Assembly (NCBI RefSeq): GCF_000372645.1
Contig: NZ_APMP01000014.1
Coordinates: 26,373-90,372 of the forward strand
DNA: 64,000 bases
Direction of reading: 5' to 3'
Source: Caulobacter vibrioides OR37
GTDB taxonomy: Bacteria > Pseudomonadota > Alphaproteobacteria > Caulobacterales > Caulobacteraceae
Shown here in pieces: positions 8,209 to 15,693 of the stretch (its first letter is position 1; each line of letters begins with the position of its first letter). Made by a program: the position numbers and the translations under genes. The notes beneath the pieces were generated by a model. That model saw nothing but the letters and a program-made list of their open reading frames with translations. It was not told the DNA's origin and ran no database searches.

Positions 8209-9099
8209 CTAGACCTCTGGCGGCCACAGCCAGGCCGCGCCGCGCACGCCGGAGCTGTCGCCGTGGATGGCCTTGCGGACCGGGGTCTCGAAGACGTCGG
8301 AGAACACGTGGGGACCGATGGCCGCCGGCAGGCGGTCGTAGAGAGCGTCGATGTTCGACATCCCGCCGCCCAGCACGATGGCGTCCGGATCGATCAGGTC
8401 GCAGATCATGGCCAAGCCCCGGGAGAGGCGATCAACATAGCGGTCCAGCGCCGCCTCGGCCGCCGCGTCCTCGGCCTCGATCGCGGCCACGGCGTCCTGG
8501 CCGGTCGGGAACCCCGCGTCCCGGGCGAAGGCCGGCCCCGCGATCCAGGTTTCCAGACAGCCCTTGCGGCCGCACCAGCAGTCGCGACCGGGATATTCCT
8601 CGGGCCTGGGCCAGGGCAGGGGCGCGTGGCCCCACTCGCCGCCGACGCCGTTGTGGCCCTCGACGATCTGGCCATTCACGACGACTCCGCCGCCGCAACC
8701 GGTGCCGAGGATCGCCGCGAAGACCACGGCCGCCCCCGCGCCGGCGCCGTCGGCGGCTTCGGAAAGGGCCAGGCAGTTGGCGTCGTTGGCCAGTCGAACC
8801 GGACGCGCCAGGCGCTGTTCGAGGTCGTCGCTGAAGCGCTGGCCGTTCAGATAGAGACTGTTGGCGTTGCGGATCAGGCCCGAGCGGGGCGAGATCGAGC
8901 CGGGGATGCCCATGCCCAGCCGGGCGCAGGTCGCGCCGGCCATGGATTCGGCGTCGGCCACGAGCTCGGCCACCACGTCCAGCGCCGCGTCGTAGCGCCC
9001 GGGATTTGGCTTTCGCACCCTGGCCACGAACGCTCCGGCCTCATCGAGCGCGGCCGCCTCGATCTTGGTGCCCCCGAAGTCGACGCCGAAACGGATCAT
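8209..9099 (-). CDS. ROK-family sugar kinase (fructokinase/N-acetylhexosamine kinase-like)
   Basis: A 296-residue ROK protein without the N-terminal helix-turn-helix of ROK repressors, so a kinase. It begins MIRFGVDFGGTKIEAA, the ATP phosphate-1 motif. It has the catalytic NDAN segment (LANDANCLAL), the GTGCGGG phosphate-2 motif, and the zinc-binding CWCGRKGCLE motif of ROK kinases. The sugar cannot be fixed from sequence: fructose, glucose, mannose or GlcNAc are all possible. The ATG overlaps the TGA of the upstream HAD gene (ATGA), indicating translational coupling. Confidence 0.88.
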   Translation of the reverse strand: MIRFGVDFGGTKIEAAALDEAGAFVARVRKPNPGRYDAALDVVAELVADAESMAGATCARLGMGIPGSISPRSGLIRNANSLYLNGQRFSDDLEQRLARPVRLANDANCLALSEAADGAGAGAAVVFAAILGTGCGGGVVVNGQIVEGHNGVGGEWGHAPLPWPRPEEYPGRDCWCGRKGCLETWIAGPAFARDAGFPTGQDAVAAIEAEDAAAEAALDRYVDRLSRGLAMICDLIDPDAIVLGGGMSNIDALYDRLPAAIGPHVFSDVFETPVRKAIHGDSSGVRGAAWLWPPEV

Positions 9100-9743
9100 T
9101 GAAAGAGACGCTCCTCGATCGCCGTCTTCAGCCGCGACCACTCGTCGATGCGGACGTGGCGGTCCGGCGCCGAGGGGGCGAGGGGGCGCAGGCGCTCGTC
9201 GCTGACCATCTGGAACCGGCCGACGTCCGGCGCCTTTTCCGCCACCGAATCCAGCTGCGGCAACAGGTCGTCTATGAACACCGCGCGGCCCGTGGTGCGG
9301 CCGGCCAGGTCGGCGGCGGGCGGTCCCTTGAGCCCGCTGTTGATGATCAGCGGATAGTCGAAGCCGTGGGTTTTCAGCCACTGGATGCGCGCCTGCCGGC
9401 CGTGCTCGGGCGCGTTGGTGAGAATCACGACCTCGGCGCGGGTCGACAGGTCGGCCAGGGCGTCGGCCGCGCCCTCCGCCGGGGCCAGGACATCGGCGCC
9501 GTCGCGGAAGAAGTCGTCGAACAGCGCCTTGCCGGCGATGAGATCGATGTGTTCGGTCTCGCCAGGGCGATAGATGTTCTGGAACAGCGCGAAACGATCG
9601 ACCCGCAGCTCGAAGCCGTGGCGTTCGACGAACGTGCCGAAACCGCGCATGAACTGAGCCAGGACCTCGTCGACATCGACGATGACCAGCGGCGAGGTCG
9701 GCGAGACGGCGCAGGCCTGGAGGTCTGAGTAGCGCGGTTCCAT
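9096..9743 (-). CDS. HAD-superfamily hydrolase
   Basis: A 215-residue HAD protein. Motif I is VIVDVDEVLAQF (nucleophile and acid/base Asp pair), motif II is VILTNAPEH (Thr), and motif IV is AVFIDDLLPQ (paired Asp). The insertion between motifs I and II is alpha-helical, as in type C1 phosphatases. It is first in the operon with the ROK kinase and dinB. A sugar phosphatase or metabolite-repair role would fit the ROK partner, but that is inference. The first 17 residues are variable and the true start could be slightly downstream. Confidence 0.82.
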   Translation of the reverse strand: MEPRYSDLQACAVSPTSPLVIVDVDEVLAQFMRGFGTFVERHGFELRVDRFALFQNIYRPGETEHIDLIAGKALFDDFFRDGADVLAPAEGAADALADLSTRAEVVILTNAPEHGRQARIQWLKTHGFDYPLIINSGLKGPPAADLAGRTTGRAVFIDDLLPQLDSVAEKAPDVGRFQMVSDERLRPLAPSAPDRHVRIDEWSRLKTAIEERLFQ

Positions 9744-9864
9744 GAGCTTCGATTGGCCGGTGTTAACGCGATTAGCGGGGGCTTAAGGATATCCGTGCCA
9801 TCAGGTTCTGGAAGACGGCGCGAATCCCTAGGCGTTGTCACGTGACCGTTTGGTCGGGGTAAGG
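9744..9864 (+). promoter_or_regulatory. divK promoter region with a GANTC (CcrM) site
   Basis: This 121-bp gap between the divergent HAD gene and divK contains GAATC at 9822-9826, about 40 bp before the divK ATG, and a GTTAAC at 9762-9767. The known divK promoter of Caulobacter is cell-cycle controlled. I find TTAA half-sites but no full TTAAN7TTAA CtrA box. Confidence 0.4.
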
Positions 9865-10242
9865 ATGACGAAGAAGGTCCTCATCGTGGAGGATAACGAG
9901 CTGAACATGAAGCTCTTTCATGATCTGCTCGAGGCCCAGGGGTACGAGACCCTGCAGACCCGCGAGGGTCTGTCGGCGCTGTCCATCGCCCGCGACAACA
10001 AGCCCGACCTGATTCTGATGGACATCCAGCTGCCCGAGATCTCGGGCCTGGAAGTCACCAAGTGGCTCAAGGAAGACGACGACCTGGCCCATATCCCGGT
10101 GGTGGCCGTCACCGCCTTCGCCATGAAAGGCGATGAGGAGCGCATCCGCGAGGGCGGCTGCGAGGCCTATATCTCCAAGCCCATCTCGGTGGTCCACTTC
10201 CTCGACACCATCAAGCGTCTGCTGGAAAGGCAACCCGCATGA
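9865..10242 (+). CDS. divK: Single-domain response regulator DivK
   Basis: A 125-residue CheY-like receiver. The acidic pocket is VEDN (Glu9/Asp10), the phospho-acceptor is Asp53 in LMDIQLP, followed by a conserved Thr/Ala switch (VAVTAFAM) and Lys in ISKPI. Length and sequence fit Caulobacter DivK. DivK is phosphorylated by DivJ and dephosphorylated by PleC, and acts through DivL and CckA to lower CtrA activity. The start is the ATG at 9865 after AAGG. The stop overlaps the pleD ATG (ATGA), so both regulators are made together. Confidence 0.97.
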   Translation: MTKKVLIVEDNELNMKLFHDLLEAQGYETLQTREGLSALSIARDNKPDLILMDIQLPEISGLEVTKWLKEDDDLAHIPVVAVTAFAMKGDEERIREGGCEAYISKPISVVHFLDTIKRLLERQPA

Positions 10243-11603
10243 GCGCGCGGATCCTCGTCGTCGATGACATCGAGGCCAATGTTCGCTTGCTCGAAGCCAA
10301 GCTGGTGGCCGAGTACTATGAGGTGTCGACCGCGATGGACGGGCCGACGGCCCTATCCATGGCGGCGCGCGACCTGCCCGACATCATTCTGCTGGACGTC
10401 ATGATGCCCGGCATGGACGGCTTCACGGTCTGCCAGAAGCTGAAGGAAGATCCCGCCACCCGCCACATCCCGGTCGTGCTGATCACGGCTCTGGACGGCC
10501 GCGCCGATCGCATCCAGGGGCTCGAGGCCGGGGCCGCCGACTTCCTGACCAAGCCTATCGACGACGTGATGCTGTTCGCTCGGGTGCGCAGCCTGACCCG
10601 TTTCAAGCTGGTGATCGACGAACTGCGCCAGCGCGAGGCCTCCGGACGTCGCATGGGCGTGATCGCCGGCGCCGCCGCCCGTCTGGACGGCCAGGGCGGC
10701 CGGGTGCTGATCATCGACGACAACGAACGCCAGGCCCAAAGGGTCGCGGCGGAGTTGGGCGTCGAGCACCGGCCCGTTGTCGAGAGCGATCCCGAAAAGG
10801 CCAAGATCAGCGCCGGCGGTCCGGTCGACCTGGTCATCATCAACGCCGCCGCCCGCGGCTTCGACGGCCTGCGCCTGACCGCGGCCCTGCGCTCGGAAGA
10901 GCGAACCCGCCATCTGCCGATCCTGGCCATGGTGGATCCCGACGATCGCGCCCGCATGGTCAAGGCGCTGGAAATCGGGGTGAACGACATCCTGCCGCGT
11001 CCGATCGACCCGCAGGAACTGGCCGCTCGCGCCAGGACGCAGATCCGCCGCAAGCGCTACACCGACTACCTGCGCAACAATCTGGATCAGTCGCTGGAAC
11101 TGGCGGTCACTGACCAGCTGACCGGCCTGCACAACCGTCGCTACATGACCGGCCAGCTCGACTCGCTGGTCAAGCGCGCCACGATGGGCGGCGAGCCGGT
11201 CTCGGCCCTGCTGATCGACATCGACTTCTTCAAGAAGATCAACGACACCTTTGGCCACGATATCGGCGACGAGGTGCTGCGCGAATTCGCCCTGCGCCTG
11301 GCGTCGAACGTGCGCGCCATCGACCTGCCCTGCCGTTTTGGCGGCGAGGAGTTCGTGGTGATCATGCCGGAGACCAGCTTGGCCGACGCGCTGCGCATCG
11401 CCGAACGAATCCGGATGCACGTCTCGGGCTCGCCCTTCAAGGTCGCCCATGGCGAGGAGCTGCTGACGGTGACGATCTCGGTCGGCGTCTCGGCCACCAG
11501 CGGCGCGGGCGACACCCCCGAGGCCCTGCTGAAAAGGGCCGACGAGGGCGTCTACCAAGCCAAGGCCTCGGGGCGTAACGCGGTGGTCGGCAAGGCGGCC
11601 TGA
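10239..11603 (+). CDS. pleD: Diguanylate cyclase response regulator PleD
   Basis: A 454-residue protein with two receiver domains and a GGDEF domain. REC1 (1-130) carries phospho-acceptor Asp53 (LLDVMMPG). REC2 (about 155-275) is a degenerate adaptor receiver used for dimerisation. The catalytic GGDEF domain has signature GGEEF near residues 368-372, preceded by an RxxD allosteric c-di-GMP inhibition site (RAID, about 359-362). Both the active site and the I-site are intact, so product feedback inhibition is expected. PleD drives polar c-di-GMP signalling for flagellum loss, stalk and holdfast development, linking it functionally to the hfs locus in this window. Translationally coupled to divK. 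Confidence 0.97.
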   Translation: MSARILVVDDIEANVRLLEAKLVAEYYEVSTAMDGPTALSMAARDLPDIILLDVMMPGMDGFTVCQKLKEDPATRHIPVVLITALDGRADRIQGLEAGAADFLTKPIDDVMLFARVRSLTRFKLVIDELRQREASGRRMGVIAGAAARLDGQGGRVLIIDDNERQAQRVAAELGVEHRPVVESDPEKAKISAGGPVDLVIINAAARGFDGLRLTAALRSEERTRHLPILAMVDPDDRARMVKALEIGVNDILPRPIDPQELAARARTQIRRKRYTDYLRNNLDQSLELAVTDQLTGLHNRRYMTGQLDSLVKRATMGGEPVSALLIDIDFFKKINDTFGHDIGDEVLREFALRLASNVRAIDLPCRFGGEEFVVIMPETSLADALRIAERIRMHVSGSPFKVAHGEELLTVTISVGVSATSGAGDTPEALLKRADEGVYQAKASGRNAVVGKAA

Positions 11604-11713
11604 CGGCTTCACCCTGATCGTTGGCCGTCCAAGGCCAAGGCGCTTGCCCCACTTTTCGTTGGAAGTGGCTTTCCGTCCTTGCACGGATTATGCGCTCGGG
11701 TGAAATCTCCCGA

Positions 11714-13384
11714 ATGAAAAAGACGCTTACCCTCGGTCTCGCCGTCGCCGCCATTTCGACGGCTTTCTCCGTCCAGGCCTCGACGATCTCGGTCAAACCG
11801 GATCCCAAGCTGGTCGTCGTGATCTCGATCGACCAGTTCAGCGCCAACCTCTACGCCCAGCATCGGCCCGAGTTCGTGGGCGGACTGAAGACCCTGAGCC
11901 AGGGGATTGTCTATCCCAACGGCTACCAGTCGCACGCGATGACCGAGACCTGCCCGGGCCATTCGACCTTGTTGACCGGCAAGCACCCCAACAAGACCGG
12001 CATCAGCGCCAACGACTGGTACGACCGCGCCGCGGGCAAGCAGGTCTATTGCCTGGGCGACCCTTCCGTGACCCTGGCCGATGACCCAAAGGGCAAGCCC
12101 GTCAGCCCGGCCAACCTGGTGGTCACGACCTATGGCGACTGGCTCAAGGCGGTCTCGCCCCGCAGCCGCGTATTCGGCGTTTCGGGCAAGGACCGCGGCG
12201 CGATCACCATGTCCGGGCATCAAGCCGATGGTCAGTTCTGGTTCCAGCCGGGCTTTGGCTTCACGACCTGGGTTCCTTCGGGCCAGACCGCCGAGGACCG
12301 CCTCAAGCCCGTCGCCGCCTTCAACGCCAAGCTGGCGGCGGATCTGAAAGCGCATCCTTACGTCTGGGACTACGCCAAGGCTTCGGCCGGCCGCTGCAAG
12401 GCGCTGGAGGCCGACTACGAGACCGGCGGGCGCTCCTGGCGCGCGGCGCTGCCGCTCGCTCCGGCGACCAGTCAGGCCGACAAACTCCGCGACCTCTACG
12501 CCAGCCCGTTCACCGACCAGGCGACGCTGGATCTGGCCACGCGGCTGCGCGAAACCTACGGCCTCGGCGACGGACCGCAAGTGGACCTGCTGACCATCAG
12601 CCTTTCGGCCACCGACTTCATTGGCCATCGCTTTGGCACGCGCGGCCCCGAGATGTGCGACCAAATCGCGCGGCTGGATGATCGTCTGGGGGCGTTCCTC
12701 AAGAGCCTGGACAAGGTCAAGGGCGGGGTGCTGGTCGTCCTGGCCGCCGACCACGGCGGCGCCGACTTCGCCGAGCGCCTGCACGGCGAGGGCTATGACA
12801 TGGAGCGCGTCATCGGCAAGCCGTGGCTGGCCAAGCTGAACGCCCAGGTTCGCGCCGACCTGAACCTGTCGTGGGATCCGCTGGTCGCCGATGGCGGCAT
12901 CGATCAGATCTACGTCGTGGGGCCCGATCGCAAGACGCCGTCGATCACCGACCGCGCCCGGATCACCGCCGACGCCCTGGCGATCATCAACCGCGAGCCC
13001 GTCGTGGCCCAGGCCTTCGACGCCCAGGCCCTGCTGACGATGGAGCCGGCGCCGGCCGACGCCTCCCCCGAGGAACTGTCCGTGGCCGAGCGTATGCGGC
13101 GCAGCGTCTATCCCGGCCGCACGGGTGACATCCTGATCGCCTTCCGCCCGGACCGCGTGCCGTCGACGCCCGGGCCGGCCTATGTCTCGACCCACGGCAG
13201 CCCCTGGGACTACGACCGCCGCGTCCCGATCCTGTTCTGGTGGAAGGGCGCGACCCCGCACGAGCGCGTCCTGCCGCTCGATACGGTCGACATCGCCCCG
13301 ACGATCGCCGCCATCACCGGCGTCAAGCCGGCGGCGGATATCGATGGCGTCTGCCGGCCGCTGGTTTACGGCCAGGGTTGCTGA
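11714..13384 (+). CDS. Secreted alkaline phosphatase superfamily enzyme (PhoK/PafA-like)
   Basis: A 556-residue protein with a Sec signal peptide (MKKTLTLGLAVAAISTAFSVQA, cut about residue 22). The metal and nucleophile signature of PafA/PhoK-type alkaline phosphatases is present: Asp40 in VISIDQF, nucleophile Thr79 in TETCPGHSTLLTG, then TDFIGHRFG and AADHGG supplying the second zinc site, and a final STHGSPWDYDRRVPI. Such enzymes are calcium/zinc-dependent phosphomonoesterases in the periplasm. I chose the ATG at 11714 because the upstream part of the frame is not signal-peptide-like. It lies about 110 bp after pleD and is probably transcribed separately, perhaps under phosphate control, though no Pho box was identified. 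Confidence 0.88.
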   Translation: MKKTLTLGLAVAAISTAFSVQASTISVKPDPKLVVVISIDQFSANLYAQHRPEFVGGLKTLSQGIVYPNGYQSHAMTETCPGHSTLLTGKHPNKTGISANDWYDRAAGKQVYCLGDPSVTLADDPKGKPVSPANLVVTTYGDWLKAVSPRSRVFGVSGKDRGAITMSGHQADGQFWFQPGFGFTTWVPSGQTAEDRLKPVAAFNAKLAADLKAHPYVWDYAKASAGRCKALEADYETGGRSWRAALPLAPATSQADKLRDLYASPFTDQATLDLATRLRETYGLGDGPQVDLLTISLSATDFIGHRFGTRGPEMCDQIARLDDRLGAFLKSLDKVKGGVLVVLAADHGGADFAERLHGEGYDMERVIGKPWLAKLNAQVRADLNLSWDPLVADGGIDQIYVVGPDRKTPSITDRARITADALAIINREPVVAQAFDAQALLTMEPAPADASPEELSVAERMRRSVYPGRTGDILIAFRPDRVPSTPGPAYVSTHGSPWDYDRRVPILFWWKGATPHERVLPLDTVDIAPTIAAITGVKPAADIDGVCRPLVYGQGC

Positions 13385-13438
13385 GGGACGCCATGTAGCG
13401 TCGCGTCTAAACGCGGCGCTCCCCGTTCCCGGAACGCA

Positions 13439-13470
13439 AAAACGCCCGGCTATCTCTAGCCGGGCGTTTT
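13439..13470. terminator. Bidirectional rho-independent terminator
   Basis: Perfect 14-bp inverted repeat AAAACGCCCGGCTA / TAGCCGGGCGTTTT around a TCTC loop, with A and T runs on the two sides. It lies between the converging phosphatase gene and rpmG, so it can serve both. Confidence 0.92.
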
Positions 13471-13495
13471 CATGTCTCAGCGCTGAAGGGCGATC

Positions 13496-13663
13496 TTACT
13501 TGATCTTGCCTTCGCGGAATTCGACGTGCTTGCGCACGACCGGATCGTACTTCTTCAGCACCATCTTTTCGGTCTTGGTGCGGGCGTTCTTCTTGGTCAC
13601 GTAGAAGAAGCCGGTGTCCGCCGTCGAGTTCAGGCGGATCTTGATGGAAGCCGGTTTGGCCAT
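13496..13663 (-). CDS. rpmG: 50S ribosomal protein L33
   Basis: A 55-residue basic protein, [20 protein letters not shown] at the start and [18 protein letters not shown] at the end, which is the standard bacterial L33 pattern ([10 protein letters not shown] in the middle). It lacks the CxxC zinc pair, so it is the C-minus form. L33 binds 23S rRNA near the E site. It is monocistronic, flanked downstream by a strong terminator and upstream by a plausible sigma-70 promoter. Confidence 0.97.
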   Translation of the reverse strand: MAKPASIKIRLNSTADTGFFYVTKKNARTKTEKMVLKKYDPVVRKHVEFREGKIK

Positions 13664-13720
13664 GGTCGAATCCCTGCGGTGGTCGCGCAGGTTCCCGCGC
13701 GCTGGAAATAAGAGGCGCGG

Positions 13721-13748
13721 AACATACTCATCGGAGACTCAAAGTCAA
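13721..13748 (-). promoter_or_regulatory. Probable sigma-70 promoter of rpmG
   Basis: On the minus strand TTGAC (13748-13744) is followed 17 bases later by TATGTT (13726-13721), about 60 bp upstream of the rpmG ATG. A GAGTC (GANTC) site at 13736-13740 lies in the spacer. Confidence 0.4.
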
Positions 13749-13765
13749 TTCCCGAAAGGACGGGC

Positions 13766-14494
13766 TCAGAGATGCGTCAGGCGTCTCTGGCCGTTCAGGA
13801 AGCGCATGAAGGGCGCGGGGCGTCCGGTCTCCGCCAGGCGCTGGCCGACCTCATGCAGCACGAAGCGGGTGATATTGGGCAGGTCCAGGGCCATGGCCTC
13901 CTGGAAGTCGACCCAGGCGATCTCGTCCAGCTCGCCGCAGTCCGGACGGCGATCCAGCGACAGCAGCGCCTCGGCCGGGGCCATGAAGAAGCGGGCGTCG
14001 AAGCGGCGCGGCCGATAGGGCGGGGTGATGGCGCGCGCCACGAAGCTGAGCGGCAAGAGGTCAGGCAGGGCGCCCTGGGCCAGGAACGGCCGCCAGGGTC
14101 CCGCGCCGGGGCGCTCAGGGGCGGCCTTGGCCAGCAGCAGGCCGGTCTCCTCGAAGGTCTCGCGCACCGCCGCCAAGGCCAGGGCGCGGGCCAGGCGGGC
14201 GGGCTTTGGATGGCGGGATTCCAGGGCCAGCCGCGCGGCGACCTCGGGCGCGAGCTCCGTGGCGCTGGGGGCGTCATAGTCGGTGCGATCGACCCTGCCG
14301 CCGGGAAACACCCACTTGTCGGGCATGAAGGCGTGGCCGTGGTTGCGGCGGCCCATCAGCAGCCGAGGCGAGGGCCCGTCGGTGCGGACGATGATCACCG
14401 TCGCCGCGTGCTTGGGCCTCAGCGCCGCGCCCGTCTCGCGCACGGCGCCGTCGTTGATCGTGTCGAATTTGGCGTCGATCGGCGGCAGGCTCAT
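13766..14494 (-). CDS. NUDIX hydrolase
   Basis: A 242-residue NUDIX protein. The Nudix box core RETFEETGLLL (catalytic Glu-Glu) is preceded by the expected substrate-side KWVFPGGRVD motif, with an insert of about 40 residues between them. The C-terminal part (RFDARFFMAP, ELDEIAWVDFQEA) resembles the coenzyme A/acyl-CoA pyrophosphatase-like and Nudt19-like branch, so a CoA-derivative diphosphatase is possible but not certain. It is monocistronic, upstream of rpmG on the same strand. Confidence 0.85.
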   Translation of the reverse strand: MSLPPIDAKFDTINDGAVRETGAALRPKHAATVIIVRTDGPSPRLLMGRRNHGHAFMPDKWVFPGGRVDRTDYDAPSATELAPEVAARLALESRHPKPARLARALALAAVRETFEETGLLLAKAAPERPGAGPWRPFLAQGALPDLLPLSFVARAITPPYRPRRFDARFFMAPAEALLSLDRRPDCGELDEIAWVDFQEAMALDLPNITRFVLHEVGQRLAETGRPAPFMRFLNGQRRLTHL

Positions 14495-14541
14495 GCGCCG
14501 AGGTTAGACCGATCGCGCGTCGTGAAAAGGCCGACGTAACG

Positions 14542-15693
14542 TCAGGCGTTTTCCGAGCGGGCCGCCCGCGCCGCGAACCACGGGGTGATGCGCCGCAGCG
14601 CCTCCTCGACCTCCGCCGTCGACACCGCGAAGCTGAATCGGATGAAGCGGTGGCCCTCCACCGGGTCGAAGTCGACGCCCGGGGCGGCGCAGACGCCGGT
14701 GTCGCGCAGCAGGTCCGTGCAGAACCCCAGCGAGTCGTCGGTCAGGTGGCCGATGTCGGCCCAGATGTAGAAGGCGCCGTCCGGCGGGGCGATCCTGCGC
14801 AGGCCCAGCGCCGGCAGGGCGTCGAGCATCAGCGCGCGATTGGCGCGGTAGACGTCGATATGGCCTTCCAGCTCGTCGATGCAGTCCATGGCCGCCAGAC
14901 CCGCGTGCTGGCTCAGCGAGGGCGCGGTCAGGAAGAGATTGCCGACATAGGCCCGGGCGCGATCCAGGTCCTCGCCCTTGGGCGTCAGCAGCCATCCCAA
15001 CCGCCAGCCGGCCATGCTGAAGTACTTGCTGAAGCTGTTGACGATCAGGGCGTCGGGCGCGAACTCCAGCATCGAGGGCGTGCGGCCCGCATAGCTGAGG
15101 CCGTGATAGATCTCGTCGCTGATGATGCGAACCCCGCGCTCGCGGCAGACCCTGGCGATCGCCTCCAATTCATCGGGCGCGATGATCGTGCCGGTCGGAT
15201 TGGCGGGGCTGGCGATGATCACGCCAGCGGGAGCGGGCTCCAGCGCGGCCAGATGCCGGGCGGTCAGCTGGAAACGATCCTCGGGGCCGCAGGCGATCTC
15301 GATCGGATCCAGGTGCAGCGCCTTGATCGTGTTGCGATAGGCGACATAGCCGGGCCGTGCGATCGCGATCCTGTCGCCGGGTTTGAAGACGCTGGACAGC
15401 GCCAGAACGAGCGCCGGCGAGGCGCCGCAGGTCAGGACGATCCGCTCGGGCTCGACCTGAACGCCATACAGGGCCTGGTAGCGCTCGGCGATCCGCGCGC
15501 GCAGGGCCGGGCTTTCCCAATAGCCCATCGCCTCGGCGTCGAGGATCTCGTGAGCCTTGGCCAGCGCCTTGCTGGGCGCGCCGGTCGAAGGCTGGCCGAA
15601 CTCCATATGGATGATCGAGCGGCCTTCCATCTTCAGCTGATGGGCCAGGCGGCTGATGGCGATGGCGTGGAAGGGTTCGATCTCGGCGCGCAT
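14542..15693 (-). CDS. PLP-dependent aminotransferase, class I/II
   Basis: A 383-residue fold-type I aminotransferase. The PLP-binding Lys223 lies in NSFSKYFSMAGWRLG, the Asn in SPANPTGT and the Asp-Tyr pair in ISDEIYHGLSY, all canonical. The first 60 residues (EFGQPSTGAPSKAL, AMGYWESPALRARIAERY) match class I aspartate/alanine-type enzymes. The substrate is not predictable. The start overlaps the rnr stop by one base (TAATG), so it is translationally coupled to RNase R, although no functional link is known. Confidence 0.88.
   Translation of the reverse strand: MRAEIEPFHAIAISRLAHQLKMEGRSIIHMEFGQPSTGAPSKALAKAHEILDAEAMGYWESPALRARIAERYQALYGVQVEPERIVLTCGASPALVLALSSVFKPGDRIAIARPGYVAYRNTIKALHLDPIEIACGPEDRFQLTARHLAALEPAPAGVIIASPANPTGTIIAPDELEAIARVCRERGVRIISDEIYHGLSYAGRTPSMLEFAPDALIVNSFSKYFSMAGWRLGWLLTPKGEDLDRARAYVGNLFLTAPSLSQHAGLAAMDCIDELEGHIDVYRANRALMLDALPALGLRRIAPPDGAFYIWADIGHLTDDSLGFCTDLLRDTGVCAAPGVDFDPVEGHRFIRFSFAVSTAEVEEALRRITPWFAARAARSENA

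Noticed and set aside
9744..9864. CtrA box upstream of divK
   Set aside because: Only isolated TTAA half-sites are present; no TTAA-N7-TTAA.
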